A stretch of DNA of 64,000 nucleotides from assembly GCF_003034965.1 (NCBI RefSeq), contig NZ_PZKE01000011.1:58762-122761 (forward strand), in the 5' to 3' direction. Position 1 is the first letter of the stretch. Each line of letters begins with the position of its first letter. This document shows positions 37,941 to 49,729 of the stretch, one piece after another. The DNA comes from Fuscovulum blasticum DSM 2131 (lineage in GTDB: Bacteria > Pseudomonadota > Alphaproteobacteria > Rhodobacterales > Rhodobacteraceae). The position numbers and the translations under genes are program-made. Below the pieces are notes generated by a model, which saw nothing but the letters and a program-made list of their open reading frames with translations, did not search any database and had not been told where the DNA came from.

Positions 37941-38384
37941 ATGAGCGACGCCGATCTTGTGAAGCTGTATTCGGGGCGCATCCTGGCGCTGACGACCGAC
38001 ATTCCGCATCTGGGCCGCCTGCCCGCCCCGCAGGGCAGCGCACGCAAACGCTCGCCGCTCTGTGGATCGACCGTGACCGCCGATGTGGTTCTGCGGGACG
38101 GCCGGGTGGCCGAATTTGCGCAGGATGTGAAGGCCTGCGCGCTTGGCCAGGCCTCGGCGGCGATTCTGGGCCGGGTGGTGATCGGCCGCAGCCGGGCCGA
38201 ACTGGAGGCCGCCCGCGAAGCGTTGCGCGCCATGTTGCAGGGCGGCCCCGTCCCTGATGCGCCGTTTGACGGCTACGAAGTGCTGACCCCCGCGCGCGAC
38301 TACAAGAATCGCCACGCCTCGATCCTGCTGGCGCTGGAGGCGGCCTGCGCGGCCTGCGCCGCGGCAGAGGCCGCCACCGCCTAA
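37941..38384 (+). CDS. Iron-sulfur cluster assembly scaffold protein (IscU/NifU N-terminal type)
   Basis: A 147-residue protein of the IscU/NifU-N family, on which Fe-S clusters are built. The first cysteine is in SPLCGSTVTADV (Cys41), the second in DVKACALGQASAA, and the third probably in LEAACAACAAAE near the C-terminus, where several cysteines cluster. Members of this divergent branch lie beside hisI in many Rhodobacterales as far as I recall. AGGGCAAGGG precedes the ATG. Whether it replaces IscU or serves another purpose is unknown. Confidence 0.8.
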   Translation: MSDADLVKLYSGRILALTTDIPHLGRLPAPQGSARKRSPLCGSTVTADVVLRDGRVAEFAQDVKACALGQASAAILGRVVIGRSRAELEAAREALRAMLQGGPVPDAPFDGYEVLTPARDYKNRHASILLALEAACAACAAAEAATA

Positions 38385-38419
38385 AAAAACCGCCGCGCAC
38401 CGGGTTGCGGTGGCGGCGG
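38383..38419 (-). terminator. Strong intrinsic terminator of the 40-residue membrane protein gene
   Basis: Read on the reverse strand, a 12-bp stem (CCGCCGC-CACCG with CGGTG-GCGGCGG, one bulged base, loop of five) is followed by seven T residues (38389-38383). It lies about 95 bases beyond the small gene's stop and overlaps the stop codon of the scaffold gene on the other strand. Confidence 0.85.
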
Positions 38420-38514
38420 CAGGAGCGTGTCTGAGGCGCGCGAGAGGCAGAAACCGCAATCGGGACAGACGGGTTACGCAGGCGCCTTGGGGACAGACCG
38501 CAGGCAGAAACGGA

Positions 38515-38637
38515 TCAGACGGTGCCGGGCAGCGCCAGCGCGGCAAACAGCACGGCAAAAAGGACGGTCACACCAAGGATGTCCTCTACCAGCGAAACCT
38601 CGGACCGGGTGACGGCAGCTTTCAGGCGGGCGATCAT
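38515..38637 (-). CDS. Small single-pass membrane protein of 40 residues
   Basis: An ATG at 38637 preceded by GGAG at seven bases opens a 40-codon frame. The N-terminal half is charged (MIARLKAAVTRSEVSLVEDI) and the second half a continuous hydrophobic helix (about residues 20-36, LGVTVLFAVLFAALAL). This is a typical small inner-membrane protein with the N-terminus in the cytoplasm. A strong intrinsic terminator follows at 38419-38383 and an AT-rich promoter-like region precedes it, so the gene seems to form its own short transcript. No family name is known to me. It may be missed by automatic annotation because of its size. Confidence 0.7.
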   Translation of the reverse strand: MIARLKAAVTRSEVSLVEDILGVTVLFAVLFAALALPGTV

Positions 38638-38672
38638 GGCGGTGCTCCATTAACCTTTGTTGCCTGATTGTT

Positions 38673-38718
38673 CTCATATTACGGAACACCTGTAAAGAAC
38701 TTTTTAGGAACATATGAG
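38673..38718. promoter_or_regulatory. AT-rich region with inverted repeat upstream of the 40-residue gene
   Basis: CTCATAT (38673-38679) and ATATGAG (38712-38718) are inverted copies, each next to a GGAACA direct repeat. On the reverse strand TAATAT is a candidate -10. The region probably holds the promoter and perhaps an operator. Confidence 0.4.
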
Positions 38719-38744
38719 ATCGAAGGGGGAACATCCCCGCAGAA

Positions 38745-38759
38745 GGCCCGCGGGCGGGC

Positions 38760-38760
<1 letters not shown>
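38745..38760 (-). terminator. Hairpin at the recG stop codon
   Basis: GGCCCGC (38745-38751) pairs with GCGGGCC (38754-38760) around GG. Only a short T-containing tail follows on the reverse strand, so it is a weak terminator candidate. Confidence 0.35.
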
Positions 38761-43159
<4,399 letters not shown>

Positions 43160-43184
43160 TCAGGTCCGGGCGGACCGACAGGTG

Positions 43185-43904
43185 TCAGGCGGTTGCGGCC
43201 AGACGCGGAGCGCCGGCTTTTTCCGACGCGGCCGGGTCGCGCAACACATAGCCACGCCCCCAGACCGTTTCGATGTAGCTGTCGCCCGCCGTCGCCTCGG
43301 CCAGTTTCTTGCGCAGCTTGCAGATGAAAACGTCGATGATCTTCAGTTCCGGCTCATCCATGCCGCCGTAAAGGTGATTGAGGAACATTTCCTTGGTCAG
43401 CGTGGTGCCCTTGCGCAGCGAAAGCAGCTCCAGCATCTGGTATTCCTTGCCGGTCAGATGCACCGGCGTGCCTTCCACATCAACGGTCTTGGCGTCCAGA
43501 TTCACCGTGATCCGCCCGGTGCGAATGACCGACTGGCTGTGCCCCTTGGACCGGCGGATGATGGCATGGATGCGCGCGACCAGTTCTTCGCGATGGAAGG
43601 GCTTGGTCATGTAATCATCGGCGCCGAACCCGAAGCCGCGCAGCTTGCTTTCGGTATCATCGGCCCCCGACAGGATCAGGATCGGGGTTTCCACCTTGGC
43701 CATGCGCAACTGACGCAGCACTTCATGCCCCGACATGTCAGGCAGATTCAGGTCCAGCAGGATCAGGTCGTAGTCATAGAGCTTGGCCAGGTCGATGCCG
43801 TCTTCGCCCATGTCCGTGCAATAGACGTTGAGATTGGCATGGGTCAGCATCAGTTCGATGCTGCGCGATGTCGTGGGATCGTCTTCGACGAGGAGAATGC
43901 GCAT
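43185..43904 (-). CDS. ctrA: Cell cycle response regulator CtrA
   Basis: CtrA is the OmpR-type master regulator of alphaproteobacteria. In Rhodobacterales it controls motility, gene transfer agents, recombination competence and similar traits. The 239-residue protein has the receiver domain with phospho-acceptor Asp51 in [25 protein letters not shown] at the domain end, and a winged helix from about residue 125 ([34 protein letters not shown]). Its promoter region has one TTAA-N7-TTAC site, consistent with self-regulation. The sciP gene lies 111 bases upstream on the same strand. Confidence 0.97.
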   Translation of the reverse strand: MRILLVEDDPTTSRSIELMLTHANLNVYCTDMGEDGIDLAKLYDYDLILLDLNLPDMSGHEVLRQLRMAKVETPILILSGADDTESKLRGFGFGADDYMTKPFHREELVARIHAIIRRSKGHSQSVIRTGRITVNLDAKTVDVEGTPVHLTGKEYQMLELLSLRKGTTLTKEMFLNHLYGGMDEPELKIIDVFICKLRKKLAEATAGDSYIETVWGRGYVLRDPAASEKAGAPRLAATA

Positions 43905-43973
43905 CGGGGTTCGCTCCGCTCAGATGTCGTCAGGGGCCGGGGGATCTTCGTTAACGACATTGGCGATCAATGG

Positions 43974-43988
43974 TTAATGCAACGTTAC
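43974..43988. promoter_or_regulatory. CtrA box in the ctrA promoter region
   Basis: TTAA (43974-43977), seven bases, TTAC (43985-43988), one base from the consensus. It lies about 70 bases before the ctrA ATG. A further TTAA half-site is at 43951. A GAATC (GAnTC, CcrM methylation type) is at 44036-44040. Confidence 0.5.
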
Positions 43989-44015
43989 TAACGCATTACA
44001 GGATCAACACACAAC

Positions 44016-44294
44016 CTAAAGTTGTCTGTATTTCTGAATCGAGGTGACTTTCAGCGCCTTCTCCCCATGCGTTTCCACCGCCTGGCGCCAAAGCGTGAAC
44101 TCCTCCTCCGACAGGGCATAGCGTTCCAGGGCTTCGGACTGGGGAATCAGCCCGTGCAGAACGGCCTTGACCACCACCGCCTTGCGGCTGGCAACCCAGC
44201 GGCGGGTATCGGGCGGGGGCAGATCGGCCCGGCTGAGGATCGAACCATCCGGCAGTGTCACCTGTCGCGGGCCGTCAACTTTTTTCAGATACAT
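44016..44294 (-). CDS. sciP: DUF1153/SciP family CtrA inhibitor
   Basis: A 92-residue DUF1153 protein. SciP, the Caulobacter member, binds CtrA and blocks its transcription activation in G1. The core LPPPDTRRWVASRKAVVVKA (about residues 25-44) and ERYALSEEEFTLWRQAVETH (about 57-76) match the helix-turn-helix-like family, and it ends in the typical TSIQKYRQL. I use the ATG at 44294 (AGAGG ten bases upstream); an ATG at 44303 lies too close to that site. Its placement directly upstream of ctrA suggests joint control. Confidence 0.88.
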   Translation of the reverse strand: MYLKKVDGPRQVTLPDGSILSRADLPPPDTRRWVASRKAVVVKAVLHGLIPQSEALERYALSEEEFTLWRQAVETHGEKALKVTSIQKYRQL

Positions 44295-44348
44295 CGGCAC
44301 CATACCTCTTGCGGCAGCAGGTCTGGCGGACAGACTGGCCCATCACGC

Positions 44349-44363
44349 TTAATCAATGCTGAA
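44349..44363. promoter_or_regulatory. CtrA-like site upstream of sciP
   Basis: TTAA (44349-44352), seven bases, TGAA (44360-44363), one mismatch from the CtrA consensus. It lies 55 bases before the sciP start and also just upstream of the mnmA promoter. Confidence 0.4.
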
Positions 44364-44371
44364 AGCCGGGG

Positions 44372-44399
44372 TTGAGAGTGCTGCGGATTTTCCTATATT
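44372..44399 (+). promoter_or_regulatory. Putative promoter of mnmA
   Basis: TTGAGA (44372-44377), 16 bases, TATATT (44394-44399). It would start transcription near 44406, about 36 bases before the mnmA ATG. Confidence 0.55.
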
Positions 44400-44441
44400 T
44401 CTGCGATTGCCTCTGGCGCCCTGATCCCCGGACCCTGCCCC

Positions 44442-45581
44442 ATGCCGCGCGACCTGACCCTGAACTCGCTGGGGCTGCCCAAGCCCGTTTCGGAAACCCG
44501 CGTGGTGGTGGCCATGTCGGGCGGTGTCGATTCCTCGGTTGTGGCGGCGGTTCTCAAGGACCAGGGCTATGACGTGGTCGGCGTCACCCTGCAGCTTTAC
44601 GACCACGGCGCGGCACTGGCAAAAAAGGGCGCCTGCTGCGCGGGCCGTGACATTCATGACGCCCGCCGCGTGGCCGAGGCGATGGGATTTCCGCATTATG
44701 TGCTGGATTACGAAGACACCTTCCGCGAGGCGGTGATCGAGGAATTCGCCGATGCCTATCTGGCAGGCGCAACGCCGGTGCCCTGCATCCGCTGCAATGA
44801 ACGGGTGAAGTTCAAGGATCTGATGGCCACCGCCCGCGATCTGGAGGCCGACTGCATGGCAACCGGCCATTACATCCAGCGCAAGATGGGCGCTGCGGGG
44901 GCCGAGCTGCACCGCGCCGCCGATCCGGCGCGGGACCAGTCGTATTTCCTGTTCTCGACCACGCCCGCCCAACTGGATTTCCTGCGCTTCCCGCTGGGCC
45001 ATCTGGCCAGCAAGGCAGAAACGCGGGCGCTGGCGGCGAAATACGGGCTGCCGGTGGCAGACAAGCCGGACAGCCAGGACATCTGCTTCGTCCCGCAGGG
45101 CAACTATGCCGCCGTGATCGAGAAGCTGCGGCCGGGTGCCGCCGAACCGGGCGAGATAGTCGATCTTGAAGGCCGGGTTCTGGGCTCGCACCGGGGGGTG
45201 ATCCATTACACGATCGGCCAGCGCAAGGGGCTGGGCATCGGGGGCCTGGGCGACCCGCTGTATGTGGTCAAGCTGGATGCCGATGCCCGCCGCGTGGTGG
45301 TGGGGCCGAAATCGGCCCTGTCCACGCGGGTGATCCCGGTGCGGGAAATCAACTGGCTGGGCGATGCCCCCTTTGACAGCCGGGCGGAATGGCATCTGGA
45401 CGTGCGGGTCCGGTCAACCCGGCCACCGCGGCCGGCGGTGATCCGGCCGCTGTCGGCCACCGAGGCCGAGGTCGAACTGATCGAACCGGAAGACGGCGTC
45501 AGCGCCGGTCAGGCCTGCGTGTTCCACGACCCCGAGGGCAGCCGGGTGTTCGGCGGCGGCTGGATCTGGCGCGGTCGCTGA
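44442..45581 (+). CDS. mnmA: tRNA-specific 2-thiouridylase MnmA
   Basis: MnmA puts sulfur on the wobble uridine of tRNA for Lys, Glu and Gln. The 379-residue protein has the PP-loop SGGVDSS (residues 26-32), the nucleophile Cys118 in IRCNERVKF and its partner Cys215 in QDICFVPQG. Conserved ATGHY, DQSYFLF and [13 protein letters not shown] are all present. The C-terminal beta-barrel completes a standard length. Promoter and start spacing fit. Single gene, divergent from sciP and convergent with lpxB. Confidence 0.97.
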   Translation: MPRDLTLNSLGLPKPVSETRVVVAMSGGVDSSVVAAVLKDQGYDVVGVTLQLYDHGAALAKKGACCAGRDIHDARRVAEAMGFPHYVLDYEDTFREAVIEEFADAYLAGATPVPCIRCNERVKFKDLMATARDLEADCMATGHYIQRKMGAAGAELHRAADPARDQSYFLFSTTPAQLDFLRFPLGHLASKAETRALAAKYGLPVADKPDSQDICFVPQGNYAAVIEKLRPGAAEPGEIVDLEGRVLGSHRGVIHYTIGQRKGLGIGGLGDPLYVVKLDADARRVVVGPKSALSTRVIPVREINWLGDAPFDSRAEWHLDVRVRSTRPPRPAVIRPLSATEAEVELIEPEDGVSAGQACVFHDPEGSRVFGGGWIWRGR

Positions 45582-45652
45582 GCAGGCGTGCCGCCTGAGC
45601 AGGGCAAGCAGGGCGGGTCAGCCCGCCTCGCGTTGCGGCGCGGCTTCTTTCA

Positions 45653-45679
45653 GAATGAAAATATCCCCGCCGGAGGCTG
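45653..45679. repeat. Partial copy of the dispersed palindromic repeat at the lpxB 3' end
   Basis: GAAAATATCCCCGCCGGAGG resembles the right arm of the repeat at 29751-29783 (AAATACCCCCGCCGGAGG). It abuts the lpxB stop codon. No left arm is visible. Confidence 0.45.
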
Positions 45680-46825
45680 TCACGCCAGATGGGCCAGGAC
45701 CGAGGCCGCGGCGCGAAGCCCCGGCGGCTCGCCCCCTCGTCCCAACCGGTCCATCGTCAGGCGCATCGCTGCGGCCTGCGGGCCGGGGCCGGTCTCCAGC
45801 AGCGACAGAAGCGCCGGGGCAATGCGGTCGGGGCGGCAGTCGTTGCCAATGAACTCCGGCACGCAGCGGGTTTCCGACACCAGATTGACCAGCGTCACCG
45901 TGTCGATACGCGCCATCCGCCGCATCAGCCACAGCGAAACGGGCGCCATATCATAGGCGATCACCATCGGGCAGTTCTGCGCCGCCAGTTCCAGCGACAC
46001 GGTGCCCGAGGCGGCCAGCGCCGCATCGGCGGCGGCAAAGGCGGCCGTGCGGGTGGCAACATCCGGCGCGGTCAGGATCACCGGCTGGCCGGGCCAGCCT
46101 TCGGTGGCCTGTGTCACATGGTCGGCAAGGTGCCGCGGCGTCGGCAGGACCACGCGCAATTCGGGGTGGCGGGCGGCCACCTCGCGCAAGGCCGCGCCAA
46201 AGGGGGCAATCAGGCGCGTCACCTCTGACCGGCGGCTGCCCGGCAGCGCCACGATCAGCGGCGCCCGGGGCGCAATTCCGTGCGCCGCGCGGAACGCCTG
46301 CGCCTGTGCCGGGGTCGCAGCCGGCTCGGCCACCACGGGATGGCCGACGAAATCGCAGGTCATTCCGGCGGCGGTCATATAGGGCGGCTCGAACGGCAGC
46401 AGCGCCAACACATGGTCGATCACCCGCGCCATCTTTGCCGCCCGACCGGGCCGCCAGGCCCAGACCGAGGGGGCGACATAATGGATGGTCAGCAGCTCCG
46501 GCTCGACATCCTTTACCAACCGGGCCACGCGCAGGCAGAAATCCGGGCTGTCGATCGTAATCAGGGCGGCCGGTCGCACGGCCAGAACACCCCTGGCCGC
46601 TTCGTGCAGCCGACGCCGCAGCGCAAGATACTTCGGCAGCACCTCGGCAATGCCCATGACCGACAGGTCTTCCATCGGGAACTGGCTGGACAGACCCTCG
46701 GCCTGCATGGCAGGGCCACCGATGCCTTCGAACTGCACCGCCGGATGAAGCTGCTTCAGCCCGGCCATCAGCGCCGCGCCCAGCCGGTCACCCGAGGGTT
46801 CGCCGGCGATGAGAAACAGCTTCAT
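45680..46825 (-). CDS. lpxB: Lipid-A-disaccharide synthase
   Basis: LpxB joins UDP-2,3-diacylglucosamine and lipid X into the lipid A disaccharide at the inner membrane. The 381-residue GT-B-type glycosyltransferase starts with KLFLIAGEPSGDRLGAALM. DSPDFCLRVA, HYVAPSVWAWRPGRA and FVGHPV follow, and the C-terminal donor site includes AASGTVSLELA. It is the last gene of the envelope operon, 79 bases after lpxI, and converges on mnmA. Confidence 0.97.
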   Translation of the reverse strand: MKLFLIAGEPSGDRLGAALMAGLKQLHPAVQFEGIGGPAMQAEGLSSQFPMEDLSVMGIAEVLPKYLALRRRLHEAARGVLAVRPAALITIDSPDFCLRVARLVKDVEPELLTIHYVAPSVWAWRPGRAAKMARVIDHVLALLPFEPPYMTAAGMTCDFVGHPVVAEPAATPAQAQAFRAAHGIAPRAPLIVALPGSRRSEVTRLIAPFGAALREVAARHPELRVVLPTPRHLADHVTQATEGWPGQPVILTAPDVATRTAAFAAADAALAASGTVSLELAAQNCPMVIAYDMAPVSLWLMRRMARIDTVTLVNLVSETRCVPEFIGNDCRPDRIAPALLSLLETGPGPQAAAMRLTMDRLGRGGEPPGLRAAASVLAHLA

Positions 46826-46904
46826 GTCGCGCCCCCGGTGCGGGCCGTTGCGCCCATTGCAGCCCGGCGGCCCGAAGTGACGGCCGGCACCACAAGGGCC
46901 GCTG

Positions 46905-47732
46905 TCACGCCCGCCCCCCTGACGACGCCGCGCGGGCCCAGAGGAACAGGCCCTGTTCGGCGGCCAGCGCCTGCATCTGGGGCAGATCGAGACAGATCAC
47001 ACCCCCTGCCTCCCAGGCGATGCCGCCAAGTCCGGCGGCGGCGGCGGCGGCAACGCTGGCGGGGCCAAGCGCCGGCAGGTCGATGCGACGGTCCTGCAAG
47101 GGCTTCGGTGCCTTGTAAAGCAGACCCCGCCCCGCCTGCGCGGGCGGGCGCAACGCGGCCGGCAGGCCCGCCACGGTGGCCAGCATCGCATCGGTTCCCG
47201 ACAGCGTTTCTGCGGCAAGGCAAAGACCCTGCTGCACCACGCAGCCCTGCCCCACATCGACACGGCCAAGCGCCTCGGCAATGGCGGCGGCGCGGGCGGC
47301 ATCCTGCTGGTCGCGCGCGGTGATCTGGCCGGCCAGAAGCCCTTCACCCGGAACCAGTGCGGGGGCGATCTCGGCCGCCCCGGCAATGGCCAGCCCGTCC
47401 TCCTCGAACAGCGCGATCACCTCGCGCAGCGTGGCATCGTCGCCCTGTGCCATGGCCTGCATCAGCCGCGGCACAATCTGCGCGGTGGCCGCATCGAACA
47501 GCGCCGGGTCCAACCGGGGACGGCGGACAGCCCCGGCAAAGGTCACCTGCGTCACGCCCGCGTCATGCAGGGCCGCAAAGAAGGGATAAAGCCGCTCGAT
47601 ACGGAAGGTCAGGTCGGGGGCCAGCCCTTCGGGTGGAAACCCGTCAAGCGCGGCGATGAAGGGCCGTTCGGGCAGCGCCGCAACCAGCGCCGCAGGCAAG
47701 GCCCCCGCGCCGGCAATCAGCGCCAGCGTCAT
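46905..47732 (-). CDS. lpxI: UDP-2,3-diacylglucosamine pyrophosphatase LpxI
   Basis: LpxI is the alphaproteobacterial replacement for LpxH. It hydrolyses UDP-2,3-diacylglucosamine to lipid X. The 275-residue protein begins with LALIAGAGALPAALVAALP, and GVTQVTFAGAVRRP and DDATLREVIALFEEDG in the middle are characteristic (former DUF1009). The C-terminal half has KAPKPLQDRRIDLPALG. Its ATG overlaps the lpxA stop by four bases. Its place between lpxA and lpxB agrees with pathway order. Confidence 0.95.
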   Translation of the reverse strand: MTLALIAGAGALPAALVAALPERPFIAALDGFPPEGLAPDLTFRIERLYPFFAALHDAGVTQVTFAGAVRRPRLDPALFDAATAQIVPRLMQAMAQGDDATLREVIALFEEDGLAIAGAAEIAPALVPGEGLLAGQITARDQQDAARAAAIAEALGRVDVGQGCVVQQGLCLAAETLSGTDAMLATVAGLPAALRPPAQAGRGLLYKAPKPLQDRRIDLPALGPASVAAAAAAGLGGIAWEAGGVICLDLPQMQALAAEQGLFLWARAASSGGRA

Positions 47733-48535
47733 TTCGGGCCCTTCGGCGTCAGGAAGCTGCGGTCACTGGCGGCCAGGATGAAATCGGCAATCTCGCGCAC
47801 ATAGGGGCTGTCGAAATCGTCGCTCAGGCGGGCGGCGCGTTCGTGGAAGGTGCCTTCGCCCTGCGCCAGCATCTGATAGGCGGCACGCAACTGGGTGATG
47901 CCGGCCCGCTCAACACCGCGGCGTTTCAGACCGACAAGGTTCAGCCCGTCCAGTTCGCCGCGCGGTGCCTGCACAAGGCCGTAGGGAATGACATCGTTGG
48001 TCACCATGGTGACGGCCCCGATGATGGCACCCTGCCCCACCCGCACCCATTGATGAATGCCCGACAGGCCGCCGACGATCACATCGTCGCCAAGGTGGAC
48101 ATGGCCCGCAATGGCGACGTTGTTCACCAGGATCACGCGGTTGCCGATCTGGGCATCATGGCCGACATGGGCGCCGGTCATGATCAGGCAATCGTCGCCG
48201 ACGCGGGTGATGCCGCCGCCACCCTCGGTGCCGGTGTTCAGCGTCGCGCCTTCGCGAATGCGGGTGCGGGCGCCGATGATCAGGCGGGTGCGTTCGCCCT
48301 TGAACTTCAGATCCTGCGGCACCTCGCCCACGCATGCAAAGGGCCAGATCGTGCTGTCATCGCCGATCTCGGTCCAGCCGGTGATCACGGCGTGAGATTT
48401 CACCATCACGCGGGCGCCAAGGGTAACCTCGGGGCCGATCACGGCGAAGGGGCCGATATGGCAGTCAGGCCCGATCGTCGCGCCTTCCTCGACAAAGGCC
48501 GAGGGGTGGATGACGGCGGTGCCATGGATTTTCAT
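47729..48535 (-). CDS. lpxA: UDP-N-acetylglucosamine acyltransferase
   Basis: LpxA starts lipid A synthesis by moving a hydroxyacyl chain from acyl carrier protein to UDP-GlcNAc. The 268-residue protein is a left-handed beta helix of hexapeptide repeats (IGPDCHIGPFAVIGPEVTLG and further). The catalytic histidine is expected in TGAHVGHDAQIG, and the C-terminal helical part opens with LNLVGLKRRG. The ATG at 48535 lies four bases after the fabZ stop; an upstream in-frame ATG at 48658 would overlap fabZ. Confidence 0.97.
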   Translation of the reverse strand: MKIHGTAVIHPSAFVEEGATIGPDCHIGPFAVIGPEVTLGARVMVKSHAVITGWTEIGDDSTIWPFACVGEVPQDLKFKGERTRLIIGARTRIREGATLNTGTEGGGGITRVGDDCLIMTGAHVGHDAQIGNRVILVNNVAIAGHVHLGDDVIVGGLSGIHQWVRVGQGAIIGAVTMVTNDVIPYGLVQAPRGELDGLNLVGLKRRGVERAGITQLRAAYQMLAQGEGTFHERAARLSDDFDSPYVREIADFILAASDRSFLTPKGPK

Positions 48536-48539
48536 CGGC

Positions 48540-49001
48540 TCAGGCCTTCGGCACGTCGAACATGGCCATGAAGCTGGCCTCGCAGGCAAGTTCGCCCTCG
48601 ACCATGGCGCGGCCCTCGAACTTCCACACCCGGCCACCGCCGCGCACCGCCTTGACATGCAGTTCCAGCACGTCGCCCGGCACCACCTTGCGGCGGAACT
48701 TCACGCCATCGACACCCATGAAAAAGACCTTGGCATTCTTGTCCACCAGATCCATCGACAGACCGACCAGCACGCCGCTGGTCTGCGCCATGGCCTCGAT
48801 GATCATGACGCCTGGAAAGATGGGCATCCCGGGGAAATGGCCCTGGAACTGCGGTTCGTTCAGCGTCACGCATTTGATGCCGACACAGCTTTCGTGCAGC
48901 ACGATGTCGCGGACCTTGTCGATCAGCAGGAACGGGTAACGATGCGGAATGATCCGCTGGATAAGGTCAAGATCGGCAGAGGTGACAGCTTGGGCGTCCA
49001 C
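48540..49001 (-). CDS. fabZ: 3-hydroxyacyl-[acyl-carrier-protein] dehydratase FabZ
   Basis: FabZ removes water from 3-hydroxyacyl-ACP in fatty acid elongation and competes with LpxA for hydroxyacyl-ACP. The 153-residue hot-dog-fold protein has catalytic His55 in QGHFPGMP and Glu69 in [21 protein letters not shown] is the N-terminal signature. Being between the OmpH-like gene and lpxA is the usual order. Confidence 0.97.
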   Translation of the reverse strand: MDAQAVTSADLDLIQRIIPHRYPFLLIDKVRDIVLHESCVGIKCVTLNEPQFQGHFPGMPIFPGVMIIEAMAQTSGVLVGLSMDLVDKNAKVFFMGVDGVKFRRKVVPGDVLELHVKAVRGGGRVWKFEGRAMVEGELACEASFMAMFDVPKA

Positions 49002-49080
49002 GGTCTGGTCCTTCTTTGCGGCCGTGCGTTCCCTTTCCTGCTAGCAAGTCCGGCCGGCAGGGGCAAGTTCCCGGCGCCGG

Positions 49081-49728
49081 TCAGGGCGTGGCGGGCGCTG
49101 CCTCGGGTGTATCCTGGGCGGGGGAAACGTCAGGTGGCGGCAGGCGTTGGTCAAGGCGTTCGATGACCCGGTCGGTGATGTCGATCGAACTGAGCGAGAT
49201 GATGTAGGCTTCCTTGTTCAGGATCAGCGCAGCACCGGATTCCTGCATCAATTCGCCAAGAATCGGCCCGGTTGCGGCAAGAAAGGTTTTCCGCTCCTGC
49301 TCAAGCCTGTCGGTGATCTCATGCGATTTGGCGGCCTGGGCTGACCGGATGGCTTCGACACGGGTGTCGAACTCATCGGCAATCGGCGCAAATTCGGCGG
49401 GGGTCATGGTGGCACGGCGGGCGGTCAGCGCCCGCTCTTCGGTTTCAAGGCCGGCCTCGATGCGGCGGTTTTCGGCTGCCAGCGCGGCCGAGTCCTTTTC
49501 GGCGCGGTCCAGAACGGATTTGCCATAGGCAGACTCGCGGAACATGCGATCCTGATCCAGCGTCAGCACGGGCGCCACCACCGTTGCCGGGGGGGGCGCC
49601 TCGGCCGGTGTGGCCTGTTGTGCGGCCGAAAGGCCCGGCAACACCGCTGCCAACGCCACCATCCCGGCCAAGACCCTGCCCTGCGGCAGGGTCAACAGGT
49701 TGCAAAACCGGCCGGAAAGCAGGCCCAT
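49081..49728 (-). CDS. OmpH/Skp family periplasmic chaperone
   Basis: A 215-residue exported protein of the Skp/OmpH family, which holds unfolded outer-membrane proteins in the periplasm. It has a long signal peptide with a hydrophobic stretch at about residues 19-36. The mature domain begins at PVLTLDQDRMFRESAYGKSV and continues with charged helices that form the Skp arms. IILSLSSIDIT-like residues occur near the end as the conserved last strand. The C-terminus is Pro/Ala-rich. The ATG at 49728 is one base from the bamA stop, so it is coupled to bamA. Confidence 0.88.
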   Translation of the reverse strand: MGLLSGRFCNLLTLPQGRVLAGMVALAAVLPGLSAAQQATPAEAPPPATVVAPVLTLDQDRMFRESAYGKSVLDRAEKDSAALAAENRRIEAGLETEERALTARRATMTPAEFAPIADEFDTRVEAIRSAQAAKSHEITDRLEQERKTFLAATGPILGELMQESGAALILNKEAYIISLSSIDITDRVIERLDQRLPPPDVSPAQDTPEAAPATP

Positions 49729-49729
49729 G

